15,565 nucleotides of DNA, taken from NCBI GenBank assembly GCA_030248135.1, contig JASANC010000837.1, positions 1 to 15,565 of the forward strand, given 5' to 3'. Positions within the stretch are counted from its first letter, which is position 1. Every line of letters begins with the position of its first letter. The position numbers and the translations under genes are program-made. Of this stretch, positions 1 through 9,384 are shown piece by piece. This stretch comes from Theristus sp. LFF4_11. Its lineage: Eukaryota; Nematoda; Chromadorea; Monhysterida; Xyalidae. The notes beneath the pieces were generated by a model. That model did not search any database. It was not told the origin of the DNA and saw only the letters and a program-made list of their open reading frames with translations.

Positions 1-622
1 AATTACTTCGTGAGCTCACACTGCTTGTATCTGCAGTAAGCAACACGAAACGAACGGGAACGTTGAAAAGGCACAACTCCATTTCTTCAGTTGTTCATTT
101 CCCCGTATCTGACAAAGTATATTTCAAGTTTTTAATGGTGACTTTCAACGGCAAACGGAAGCGTGCTTTATCAGTTGTTCAGCATTTTGGATAATTGACG
201 GCCTTGAAACATGTGCTGAAGGTTTGAAGATTCCGGAAATGTTCGAGACATTGGTCCTTGGTCAACGTTATCAAAGTTCACGTTGATAAAAAGAAAACAG
301 AACAGGCACGCTCCACGAAATGGACCTGCAACTTTCATGCATCCAGAAAACGGAACTCTGGCCAGCAATGAGAAATGAGTGGAAAAGGCCGGGATGCGCT
401 TTGGGGATAACGACACTAATTTGAACTGGATTTTCTGCAGTCTGCAGTTTTGGTCTGAATGAGAGAAAGTTTGTGCATTCTGGAAATTTCCATGGGTTTT
501 CTGGCAGATAACCAGTGTCTGTTAAAATATTTGGACAACTTTCTGTTGTTTTTCGTTTTTTAGTCGAACAAGCACTGTCTTAGCTGCCCATTCTCACATT
601 CGACTGAACCAGCCAATCATCA
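1..622. other. 5' flank with no recognised gene
   Basis: I see no exon with a recognisable motif here. An 81-codon open frame on the minus strand (416-171) has no family signature, no convincing splice sites and no repeat structure, so I leave it uncalled. The right end grades into the promoter of the Mpv17-like gene. Confidence 0.5.
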
Positions 623-632
623 TTTATATAAT
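612..632 (+). promoter_or_regulatory. Putative core promoter (TATA and CCAAT) of the Mpv17-like gene
   Basis: A TATA-like sequence, TTATATAAT, lies at 624-632, about 40 bases before the ATG at 670. CCAAT pentamers lie at 613-617 (AGCCAATCAT) and near 643 (AACCAATCAG). The spacing would give a very short 5' leader. The call rests on motif and position only. Confidence 0.4.
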
Positions 633-669
633 CCTTTACATAACCAATCAGTGATCAGCAAAGAAAAAA

Positions 670-1921
670 ATGTGCTCATCGGTGCTGTCGACGCTGCGGC
701 ACATCGCGTCACGTCACATGTTGCTGACAAATACGGCCGTTTGCTGCACACTACTCAGTACAGCTGATGTTATACAACAAAGCAAAGGCAAAACTTGTAC
801 ATGGAAAAATCGTCTGCTGAATCGGTGGCAGTGTTTCGGAAGTTCGGAAAACTCAAACCACAAAAATTTCAGCAACAACTGCAACTGTGGTAACAACAGT
901 TCGTTGAACTACTGCAGAACAGGTGAATTGGACGGAATTTGCCATCCCATCATGAGTATTTTCGGATAACAGACCCGCTCACCATCACGTCTCGCAGCAA
1001 TCTTTCATCAGAAAAAATCTTTGAAATGCTCTATCACGCTAAAAAAGGTGTCCAAATGAGTGTCCGGTGTCCTGTCCGCTTCGGTGACCTACCCGACAAG
1101 GTGTCCCGCGTGTTTCCCGGATAAAAATGGGACTACATTTCAATTTCACTTTATTTTGCAGCACGGGTAACAAAAACAGCGTTCGTGCTCGGGCCGATGA
1201 GCCACTTCTGGTACGCCTTTCTGGAGCACCGATTCCCCGGACGTCCGCTGCCGATGGTCGGCCGCAAAGTCGCCTGTGTCTGGCTCAGCTGCCCGGCGTT
1301 TTCGTTCTGCTATTTTTTATGTTCGCTTTTGCCTTCTTTCTTTTCATTTACTGAACTAGTTTTTTTTTGTAAAACGAGTCCCGTTTACATCGATGTTTTA
1401 CTGGATTTGAAACTCGAGACAAACTGGCGTATTTAGGCATCGCTTGGCAGGAAGGTCGCAGCCTCCGTTCAGCAGCACTGGAGTACACCCGAAAATACCC
1501 AACCATCTTTCTGGTGAGTCCCTGTACAACCCTTAACCGTGAAAGCATATGCGAATATATTTCGGGTATTATGCTATGCAATTCATTCGGACGTTCCGTC
1601 GTAAGAACAAACACGCTTGAAAAAAGAAAAAATCCATCACAAAATTTATGTGCAAAGTCGAATTCAAAATATTGCCGTGAGGCATGGAATTTAGGGATGG
1701 AATGAATTTTGAAAGATGTTTTTGGGAAAACACGATTTTTATAAAACATTTTGTTGAAACCTTCATTTATCAACTTTCAGCTGGACACACTAGTTTGGCC
1801 GCCAAGTCAACTGCTGAACTTTCTGCTCGTGCCACCAAAATGGCGTGTCGTGGTTGTCAGTGTCGTGCAGCTGTTCTACTACGTGTTCATGTCAAGCTTG
1901 AAACACGATGTTGACGGGTGA
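670..1921 (+). CDS. Mpv17/PMP22-family membrane protein, MPV17L2-like (4 exons)
   Basis: Exons: 670 to about 841, 1162-1320, 1437-1513 and 1781-1921 (stop TGA 1919-1921), giving about 182 residues, normal for the family. The N-terminus (HMLLTNTAVCCTLLSTAD) matches the MPV17L2 start, where the chain enters the membrane. Exon 2 carries the family hallmark LGPMSHFWY (about 67-75), then FPG and RKVAC. Exon 3 supplies EGRSLRSA, and exon 4 supplies WPPSQLLNFLLVPPKWR (142-158) followed by the last membrane segment. Mpv17 proteins are four-helix inner-mitochondrial or peroxisomal membrane proteins; MPV17L2 is linked to mitochondrial ribosome assembly. The exon 1 donor is uncertain: phase-1 GT sites at 797, 833 and 842 all keep frame, and 842 gives the best length. 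The usual Asp-Gln after the KV motif is replaced by Val-Trp. Exon 2 and exon 1 both appear to use an unusual GTTCG donor. Confidence 0.85.
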
Positions 1922-2029
1922 CTGCCAAAAATGGTTTCGGGCTTTCGATCTAAACATGTTCGATTTCAATGCAATTGAAGTTATTTTCTGTCCCATTGTT
2001 TCTTACACATCTAAAATTCGGCTCACGCT

Positions 2030-2035
2030 TTTATT
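2030..2035 (-). terminator. Candidate poly(A) signal of the arylsulfatase gene
   Basis: On the minus strand this reads AATAAA, about 175 bases after the arylsulfatase stop codon at 2211-2213. It lies inside the 3' UTR of the opposing gene. Confidence 0.45.
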
Positions 2036-2123
2036 TAACAGTCATAATGTCATTGTCGTCATGCATTATCGCAAACAATGTTATGTTTGCTTTTCGATAT
2101 CCCTCTTGAGTTGACACGATACT

Positions 2124-2129
2124 AATAAA
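2124..2129 (+). terminator. Poly(A) signal AATAAA of the Mpv17-like gene
   Basis: This is the first AATAAA on the plus strand after the stop at 1921, about 200 bases downstream. That is a normal 3' UTR length. Confidence 0.55.
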
Positions 2130-2210
2130 GCCTACATCAACTTCACTAGCTGGACAGGTCGCACCCAAAACGAATATTCTACCATTTTCTCCAATTTTCC
2201 TTGCAACATT

Positions 2211-3810
2211 TCACTTCGACGGCTGCACCACCTCGCACCAGCCCCAGCCGTAAGCGCCGTCAAAGTTGGCCGGATTTCCGAGTGTCGTGTCTACGTCGCG
2301 GTGAATGTCACCCGCGTGCGCTTCGAACTGTGAGGATTCGAATCAATTTCAGTGTGGCAAAATGGGGAAGGTTCCTGCATCCTAGTAGTAACGCTGAAAT
2401 GGCTTATCAACGATGGAATATAAACATTCCAGGTTCACGCGCTGAAATAACAAACGGAAATCGAGATAGCCACCTCCAGAAGAGAGCATGCAGCATGACC
2501 ACTCTGCAGAGGGATTTTTAGGGGCTATGTACCTCCCTCTTCCGTCTCCTGGCAAGGGCATTATTGACCAACCGGGACGCTCACAACAAAGCACCGGAGT
2601 TGAAAGTACTTTTTATGGAACCGGTAGACAGGCATTTCTAAAAAAACGCTGAAAAAAAACAATTTTAAAAAGCCAATCAGACTTTAGAAAACTGTTCTTA
2701 CCCTCAATGAATTCAACTTTCGTCGCATCATAGTGTAGACGCCTGGTAACAGTGACTGATTCACCCAGGACAATTCGATCGACCCATTTACGGCTGGAAA
2801 TGTTTTTACGGATGTTTTTTCTGCATCCAGCAAGGATCTCTAGGTTTGTTTCGTCGTTACAGGTTACAAAAAATCCTCAGCAGCTTTGACAGCGAATAAC
2901 CTTCAGAACAACTTACTCAATAGATCATAAACGACTGGATCTGGCTCCCAAGGACTGTTCGCATAGGCGCTGTAACCGAAGTTGTGTGGGTCAGACCAGC
3001 CTTGATACGAGCCACCATTACCAGCAATGATTTTGTAGTTGTTATAGCTGAAAATTAGCGGCTTTCAAATTCCGATTTTGTTTTTTATTTGAACTAACTT
3101 CGTTTTACAAAAATCTAGATTCGAACTCTAAATTGTAGGCAATCAGCAAGGTTGGTGATCACGTGATGCATGCTTTCTGTGTTGGACATAGACTCCGCAT
3201 CAATGGTAATGCCTGCACAGAAAGCATGCATCACGTGATCACGAACCAATCAACTGATTGCATTTACAGTGCCAGCCATAAGTAATGCGCAGTTTGAGTG
3301 CCATGGAGCTCCGTCGAGCTCGATGGAGCTCGCAGTCTTGCCACACACAAAGTATAGAGGGGCGGAGTTTAGGTGTGTGCATGCACGCGTGTTAGAAGGC
3401 TGCGAGCGATGTGGAGCTCCACAACTCTCGCAAGAAAAATGAGCGCGCGCGCACGGCCCAGCCTATCAAATACACAGGGCTGCTGTGGAGCTCGATCGAG
3501 CTCGCTGGAGCTCCATCGCTATCTACGTTGCGCATTAATTATGGCTGGCACTGTAAATTAGAGTTTGGCTCTATTGAAAACACAAAAACCAACCGAATAG
3601 CAGATCCGTATCTTGCAATGTTGTAAATAACCAAGTCCCTTGGTCCAAGTTGATCATTTTTGATGCTTTCCCATTGGTTGTGGCCGAGAAAACTTGATGC
3701 GTCTGAAGCGAATAAAACAATCAATTACTCAATCAATCAATCAATCAATCAATCAACCAAACCAATCAATCAACGAATCAATCAATCAATCAATCAATCA
3801 ATCAACCAAA

Positions 3811-3858
<48 letters not shown>

Positions 3859-3863
3859 CCAAA

Positions 3864-3927
<64 letters not shown>

Positions 3928-6900
3928 CAATCAATCGAACCTGCGGGACGAGTGATTGTTTCTCCTGCCATTGCCTGAATCGTGAAAAACCAGTCCGATA
4001 TATGGAACAGTCTGAAATAAATGTGAAACTTAGCAAGAACAACAAAAACTGAAAACATTGAAAAATGCAAAAAAGAGAAACTTACTCCACAGAGCACAAA
4101 CAAAACTCACTCATGGTACTCTCTAGCAATTCCCGGGAAAAACTGCGGCGAATGAACGAACGACACCGCCTTGCAGCCACCCTCAAACATTGTGCCCTTG
4201 GCACCGCGGTAGGGCCAATTGCTGGCGCCGTACGTTACGTGGCCTCCGTTCTGAACAGCTTGGTGTAGAAAAAAGCAAAACTTAACAAAAGCAGGCATTC
4301 TCTTCAGCCAGGGCAGACCCACTAATGCCATGGTTGGTGGTGTGTTCTAGTGCTTCTGGCCTGGAATGCCACCAATGTGACTGAAAGCCTCTACGCGGGG
4401 CTCGATCCCTTGATCCACGACTTCCAAGTGCTTAGACAAAAGGTTAAATACACTAGTAATCCTACCACTAAACCACTGAGCTGCTACGACTCACGTCATT
4501 ACTGAAGATGATGATTGTGTTCTCGTATTGAGCGTTTTCTTTCAGTTTAGCGACCACTTTACCAACAGCATCGTCCATGGCAGCGACCATTGCTACGAAA
4601 AAGTGGTAAGATTTTATCTAAGTTCACTGAAAGTGAAAGATTTTTCTGTTTTGAAAGGCGAGATTTTCTAGTTTTGTGTTTTGAGCGATGGTATTTACCG
4701 CAATACGTTTGCCGATATGCCCACGCTTGGCCGCAACGTTCTTTGTACGCGTCGGGAACCTACATAAAAAGACCCGTGAGAAAAAAAAAACATTGAATTC
4801 ATGCAAATCAACCAAAAGTAACTGAAAAGAAATGTAAAGCTCAATGTGTCACCTGCAATGGAACGTGAACCGCTTGGAAGGCAAGATACATGAAAAATGG
4901 ATTTTCAGGGAAATCGGTTTTGTGCGCCGTCAAGTAGTCGTTCACAAGATCTGCATAGACCTCCTGAAAAAAAAACATTCACATTTTTGCTGCACAAACG
5001 GAAAATAAACTGAGAAACACGGAGCAAAGGTCAAGAAGCGCACGAATTAAAAAAAATATGCGCAGCGTTTGGAGCAACACATGTGTTTTGTAATATCGGA
5101 GCAGAGCATTACGTAAAACGTTACTGTACGTCAACCGTTTCGTAGAATGTTTCGTGAAATGTTGCGTCGGACTTTTTCAAAATGAAGGATCACAATAAAC
5201 AAAACAAAAAAGCAGCCAGACGCTGGTGGATAATTTGTTTCAAGTAAACCTGACTCCACCCACACCAACCGTCGAGTATCTGCCGACGTGAGCGTCGTCC
5301 TTTGTTTCTTGTCGCCAGAAATCGAACCCAGTGATTCTTGGCTCGTTCGCTGGTTTGTAGGATGATTCGTAGGTGAAATAGTCCTGGATTTTACGTTGTA
5401 CGGTTTGCGTTTTACTTTTCAAGAAATGATTTTTTGTAAATTTTTTTAGATTTAAAATTTTTTAAGATCTAGAAAACGATTACTGACAAATGGGAAAGTT
5501 CCGGCTGCCAATCCGACTTTTTTGGCTCATCTTGGAAGCAGTGTTTAAGACTGAAAACCACCTTGATCGACCTTATATCACATTGAAAGGTAAAATCCGC
5601 ATATTGAAGACGTTAATGCGCCGAAACACTAAATTTTTGTACTTCACACTTTATGTAAACGCGATTTTACAATTGGTCACACCTGGCCGCCAGTGAAAAA
5701 TCCGTTGAAATGATCGAAGCCTCTCTGCGTTGGCAAATATGCTTCGTTGCAGTAGCCCAAATGCCACCTGAAAAGTTACCTCGTGCACTTTTTTTTCAAA
5801 ACTTCACCAAATAACAACAATGCCACACGAAAGTGTATACAAATGTACATTGTAGATGCGAAATTACTCAAAACGCCAGGCTCAACAAATTGATTTTTTG
5901 AACTTCTTTTTTCAGACATCCGGTTGTAGCTGAGTAAGCTTTAAGAAAAATTTGGCGAAAAATTTCTCTCAGTGCAACGCACTTGCCAACAATGTAGGTC
6001 GTGTGGTGCAGTTGCTGCATCTTCTCCGACAGCAACGTCAGCTTGTTGCCGTTGAGGTCGACCAGCGGAAGCCCGGAAGGCTCCATCGGTTGAAACACGC
6101 CGTCCTGCAAAGAAACTATGCTGATTTTTTTACGACGTAAAGATCAGTGGAGTGGTACCGTTTTACCGAGTAAACATGGCATTTTTTGTCAGGCGGCTGC
6201 GAGGGGCGAGCGAAAGTTAAGTGAAAAAAATGCATTCAGAGAAAGCCTATCAATCAGATGCAATCAGAGAGATGCAAAAATTGTGTATCCACATAAAAGC
6301 GGTTGATCCTGTTCGTGTTTTTTTATTGATTAATTTGCTCGCACTAATTCTGTTCGTTCTTTGTCCATTGCGCACACGATTGGCAAATATCATATGGCTT
6401 TCTTTGCGGAAGATTAGTCTGCGCCTAATCTCACCTTGATTGTGAAAGGACTGTCGTATTTATTCGCCCACATTGTATCACCACTTGTACCGCGCAAAAG
6501 GTATCAGGGGTTTGATCCCTTTTATTGATTTGATGACACACTTTTACTGCCAGATTGCAAAGTCTGTTTCAGGCTGGACTGTTTGTTTTTTTCTCGATTG
6601 CTGCAGATCTTTTTTTGCAACTTTCCAAACTTTCAACGTTCAACTGCAGTGAACTAAGAGATACTGACAAAAATACGTTGTGTCTTGCCTGCGTGCCGAT
6701 GTAGTATGGGTCATATCCAGTGAGAAAAGAGCTGCGAGTCCTGAAAAGTAAAAAAAATCACAATTGTCTATTTACAAGCGAAAAACGACCGAAAACCATG
6801 AGGCGCAGTTCCAAGGACTAACACGAATACCAAGCTTGGCAGGTGCTGTCGACATTGAGCAAGTCCAAAATTCCAACCGACTTTTTTCGTTACATTTCAT

Positions 6901-7269
6901 TGCTGTTTTGTTTCAGGTGTACTACTGTAAAACCGACATAACAAGGGGAGACCGAAACAAAGCAAAAATAACCAGCCAACAAACAACAACAAAAAAACAG
7001 CGCTGCAACGCTCACGGGGAGCATTTGTGCGACACGTAGGCCTGCTCCAGTTTCACGGCGTTCTCGTGCGCGAGCGCCGCCAGATTCGGCGTGTGCATCT
7101 CTTGATCGTGCCATGAAACATCAGCCCAACCGAGGTCGTCGGCCATTATGAAGAGGATGTTCGGCCGCTGCGGCTGCCCGGTTGATGCGCCCGATTTTAG
7201 GCTGCATTCGACAGGACTTAGGTGGAGGGCAACGATTAGGCACGCTACGCCTAGACTGGGTCTGGACAT
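2211..7269 (-). CDS. Arylsulfatase, ARSB/ARSI/ARSJ type (14 exons, 518 aa)
   Basis: Exons in transcript order: 7269-7016, 6740-6689, 6104-5983, 5767-5683, 5383-5270, 4963-4853, 4759-4699, 4592-4495, 4250-4111, 4011-3941, 3702-3594, 3047-2917, 2793-2702 and 2327-2211. They sum to 1557 nt and every junction keeps phase. The product hydrolyses sulfate esters, typically on glycosaminoglycans, in lysosomes or outside the cell. Residues 1 to about 22 are a signal peptide. Active-site elements: Asp44-Asp45 in FIMADDLGW, the C-S-P-T-R motif at 83-87 (Cys83 is the formylglycine precursor), GKWHLG (Lys143, His145), His242, SNDNGG (Asp299, Asn300) and Lys317 in [11 protein letters not shown]. The C-terminal subdomain has HISDW, GHNQW and [13 protein letters not shown], typical of ARSB/I/J. 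The catalytic motif is split by intron 1 (CSP|TR). Intron 2 has a GC donor. Substrate specificity cannot be read from sequence. Confidence 0.95.
2328..2701 (-). other. Arylsulfatase intron 13, otherwise featureless
   Basis: This 374-bp intron has a GTAAGA donor at 2701 and ends in TCACAG before 2327. Open frames in it on either strand show no protein-family signature. Confidence 0.6.
3139..3261. mobile_element. Hairpin MITE in arylsulfatase intron 11
   Basis: Perfect 27-bp inverted arms lie at 3155-3181 and 3216-3242, containing ATCACGTGATGCATGC. Imperfect outer arms (GCAATCAG/CTGATTGC) extend the element to 123 bp, with only a 34-bp loop. It has no coding capacity. The same arm sequence recurs, diverged, at both ends of the element at 13363-13732, which supports a dispersed family. 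Confidence 0.7.
3267..3553. mobile_element. Tc1/mariner-type MITE in arylsulfatase intron 11
   Basis: This 287-bp element is bounded by TA on both sides (3265-3266 and 3554-3555). Its terminal inverted repeats begin CAGTGCCAGCCATAA and continue, with some mismatches, for about 60-70 bases into GAGCTC-rich arms. A TA target duplication and CAGT ends are the pattern of non-autonomous Tc1/mariner elements. It has no transposase. It sits four bases from the preceding hairpin MITE. Confidence 0.75.
3719..3935. repeat. TCAA tetranucleotide array in arylsulfatase intron 10
   Basis: About 217 bases of (AATC)n fill most of the 238-bp intron. The array is interrupted by an AACCAAACC variant that recurs about every 50 bases (near 3755, 3803 and 3857), so the array has a second-order period. 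It runs to within about five bases of the intron's donor at 3940. The Asn-Gln-Ser-Ile reading frame across it is a by-product, not a protein. Confidence 0.95.
4390..4490 (-). mobile_element. tRNA-derived SINE head in arylsulfatase intron 8
   Basis: On the minus strand, GCTCAGTGGTTTAGTGGTAG resembles a pol III A box. About 60-70 bases later GGATCGAGCCC (4398-4408) matches the B box. The tRNA-like part starts about five bases inside the splice donor of exon 8. The remainder of the intron down to about 4320 is probably its body, but I cannot place its 3' end. The same B box occurs in the SINE at 13430. It does not fold as a clean tRNA. Confidence 0.6.
6105..6688 (-). other. Arylsulfatase intron 2, featureless
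   Basis: This is the longest arylsulfatase intron (584 bp). I see no repeat element, no internal exon and no convincing open frame on either strand. Confidence 0.6.
6683..6688 (-). other. Non-canonical GC splice donor (arylsulfatase intron 2)
   Basis: Exon 2 ends ...ACG CAG and the intron begins GCAAGA. The next exon resumes in frame at 6104 after TTTGCAG. No in-frame GT donor gives a sensible protein here. GC-AG introns are a known minority class whose flanks usually match the consensus strongly, as the CAG|GCAAG does here. Confidence 0.75.
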
Positions 7270-7317
7270 AGTTTCTAGTTTAGTGCTTTCTGTTTTTTAT
7301 GTGCGCAATTTTTTGGG

Positions 7318-7325
7318 TTATAAAA
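7318..7325 (-). promoter_or_regulatory. TATA-like element of the arylsulfatase gene
   Basis: The minus strand reads TTTTATAA about 49 bases before the ATG at 7269. It is the only TATA-like match close to the start. The spacing implies a short leader. Confidence 0.4.
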
Positions 7326-7604
7326 TTCGAAAACCCATTAATCGGATATGAAACCCAGTCATCTGTGTCAAGTGACAAACTTGCGTGATCATCCCACGCG
7401 CAGATGTGCAAATAGGTTCAGAAAAAGATGCATAGTGATACGCAAATTTCATTTTATGAGCAAAATTTTCAATTGTTTGCCTATTTCATCAACTTGGCTT
7501 TTCTGGCGACCGCACAAAAGTAGCTGCTTTTCCTGTTTTTTTCACCCCGTAAAAAAGTCATCTTATAGTGTGTTACTTTTAGATTTTTGTATGCGTTATT
7601 ATTA

Positions 7605-7617
7605 CCCCCCCCCCCCC
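7605..7617 (+). repeat. Poly-C homopolymer (13 C)
   Basis: An uninterrupted run of 13 cytosines follows TTATTATTA. It is prone to length error in assemblies. Confidence 0.95.
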
Positions 7618-9290
7618 GACCGAGCACGTCGTTGATCAAACTCAAATACCGAAATCCATTTCCATTCCATAATAAATTCCAACCTTTGATGCCAAAGTTG
7701 TTCGATGCCAAATTTTTGCGTGCATTTCGGAATGGAATACATGCAAATTTTAGAATAGATTCTGAATGGATTCTGGCATTTTTTACGGTGATTTGTCATT
7801 TCATTTAACAAATTTCAACCAACACACTCAAGTGACAACTTTCATGGTGGTGGACGCAATAAAGCAAAACAAAAATTAGAAGAAAAAACCGTGACAAACC
7901 CACAAAAACAACAACACGCATTTATCAGTTCGTTACTTTTTGTGACCGTGTTTCGCTCGTTATCGCTGCATTAAATCGAGCGCAGCAACAATGAAAAAAC
8001 CGGTGTTGCTTTCTATGATTTCACCAACTTATCTATCACCAGGCGGAAAACAAACGACATAATGAAATTAGTTTCCACCGAAAGAAAAACAACAACAACG
8101 CCTTTGGCAATAAAACTGCGTAACAAATCGCCGGTGCATAATTGGTTTATCACTGTGACTAATTTAGACAACTATAGCCAGATCGTAAAAACTTCATATG
8201 TCAAAAACAACCAGTATCCGAACAAATAAACGGCCGAAATCACAAAAAATGACATTATCTTGACCGGAGATAGACATGAGCAGTGTTTCACAAAATACCG
8301 CGTTATTTAATGAAAAGTGAAAAACGCTGAAAAAACGCCGTCGCAAATGAAACGAACGTTTCCCGGTGGTATGAAATTTAAAAATTCAACTGAATTTCCG
8401 GTTTTACTTTACCTGGGCAAAGTTGGCGACAGAAACTATGTACACCAAGTTTTCATCAACAAGTCATTTTTACTCCTTTCCAATCATCCAGGCATCCACT
8501 CGGCACACAGCTAATTCAAACGTGCCACACAAATCTTATCAGCCTTAAAATCATGCTCATCCACGTGTGTTAGCACATGAGATAAAAATTGACCGACACG
8601 TTTGTCAGAAAAATCAAGTTACAGATGTCAGTTACCCCTCTTAAGTAAATATTTCAAGTTTGAAGAACGACCCCAGTGAGCTGTAAAACGTTCCGAATGA
8701 AGTAAAATGAAAATAAAAATGAAAAATAATGATGACGAAAATCAAAACGGACTGATGAACGCGAATGATCCTTTCGTGTTTAGTGGAACGTTCGCTGGAC
8801 CAAAAATCCACACCGGTTTTTTGTGGGTTTTGATGTAAATGAACATCTGCGGAACGTAACTGAAATGACTTTCGATTTCGTTTTCTAACGATCATTTTTG
8901 CGCGACAGCGCAACAACTGAACCATGTTCGACAATAAAATGCGTAAAAAAACTTTGTAGTTGGCGAACTTGTTGGCCCTTTTCTATCCCCTCCCTGTCGA
9001 CTGATCAATTGCTCTCAAACCGACTAAACATAAAATTGAAGAAGGTACAATTCTCAAGATAGTCAGTTTTTACTTCAGTGTTAGTGTATTGGCCAACATC
9101 GTTAGTTAACATGCGAATGTGCCGATATTTCCGTTAAAACAACAAAGCAGATGAATTACCAATGTAATACACTGTTCAATTTGTTATAACCAAATCATCT
9201 GACAACTTTCACTTTTCGCCGACAATAAAATCGCTCTCTCACGCTTGTGCTGGTCGGAGAATTTTCCTACATTTAGATCACTATCACATC

Positions 9291-9297
9291 TATAAAT
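9291..9297 (+). promoter_or_regulatory. TATA box of the proline-rich/ShKT gene
   Basis: TATAAAT lies 94 bases before the chosen ATG at 9385, so transcription would begin near 9322 with a leader of about 60 bases. Confidence 0.55.
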
Positions 9298-9384
9298 ACT
9301 GGACACCGCAAGAATCGAACTTTTATTCTTGTATTGACTTTTACCAAAACACACTTGTTTCGAGGAATCATAAGAGAAAAAGCG

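Larger units (their letters stand above)
1922..2210. other. Overlapping 3' untranslated regions of two convergent genes
   Basis: Only 289 bases separate the Mpv17-like stop from the arylsulfatase stop on the opposite strand. The plus-strand poly(A) signal lies at 2124-2129 and a minus-strand AATAAA at 2030-2035, so if both are used the transcripts overlap by roughly 100 bases. I see no coding potential here. Confidence 0.6.
7270..9290. other. Divergent intergenic region with no recognised gene
   Basis: About 2 kb lie between the starts of two genes transcribed away from each other. The DNA is AT-rich. The longest open frames (8317-8514 plus; 8934-8641 minus, 97 codons) have no signature and no splice context. 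The only structure I can support is a 13-base poly-C run at 7605-7617. Promoters of both flanking genes sit at its ends. Confidence 0.6.

Noticed and set aside
1261..1354. Frameshift or pseudogene in Mpv17-like exon 2 (the alternative frame contains an LAQLPGVF stretch)
   Set aside because: The original frame aligns through CPAFSFCYFLC and splices in phase to the next exon. The alternative frame cannot join it without another shift.
3660..4052. Asn-Gln-Ser-Ile repeat open frame on the plus strand
   Set aside because: It is produced by the tetranucleotide array inside an arylsulfatase intron and overlaps real exons on the other strand.
7665..7745. ATTCCATT/GGAATGGAAT inverted repeat
   Set aside because: The arms are short, interrupted and AT-rich, within what chance allows, and no target duplication is visible.
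8641..8934. 97-codon minus-strand open frame in the divergent intergenic region
   Set aside because: No domain, promoter or splice evidence. The composition is that of AT-rich non-coding DNA.
9334..9384. Upstream extension of the proline-rich protein
   Set aside because: The frame begins with TTG, not ATG, and would place charged residues before the signal peptide. The ATG at 9385 gives a proper one.
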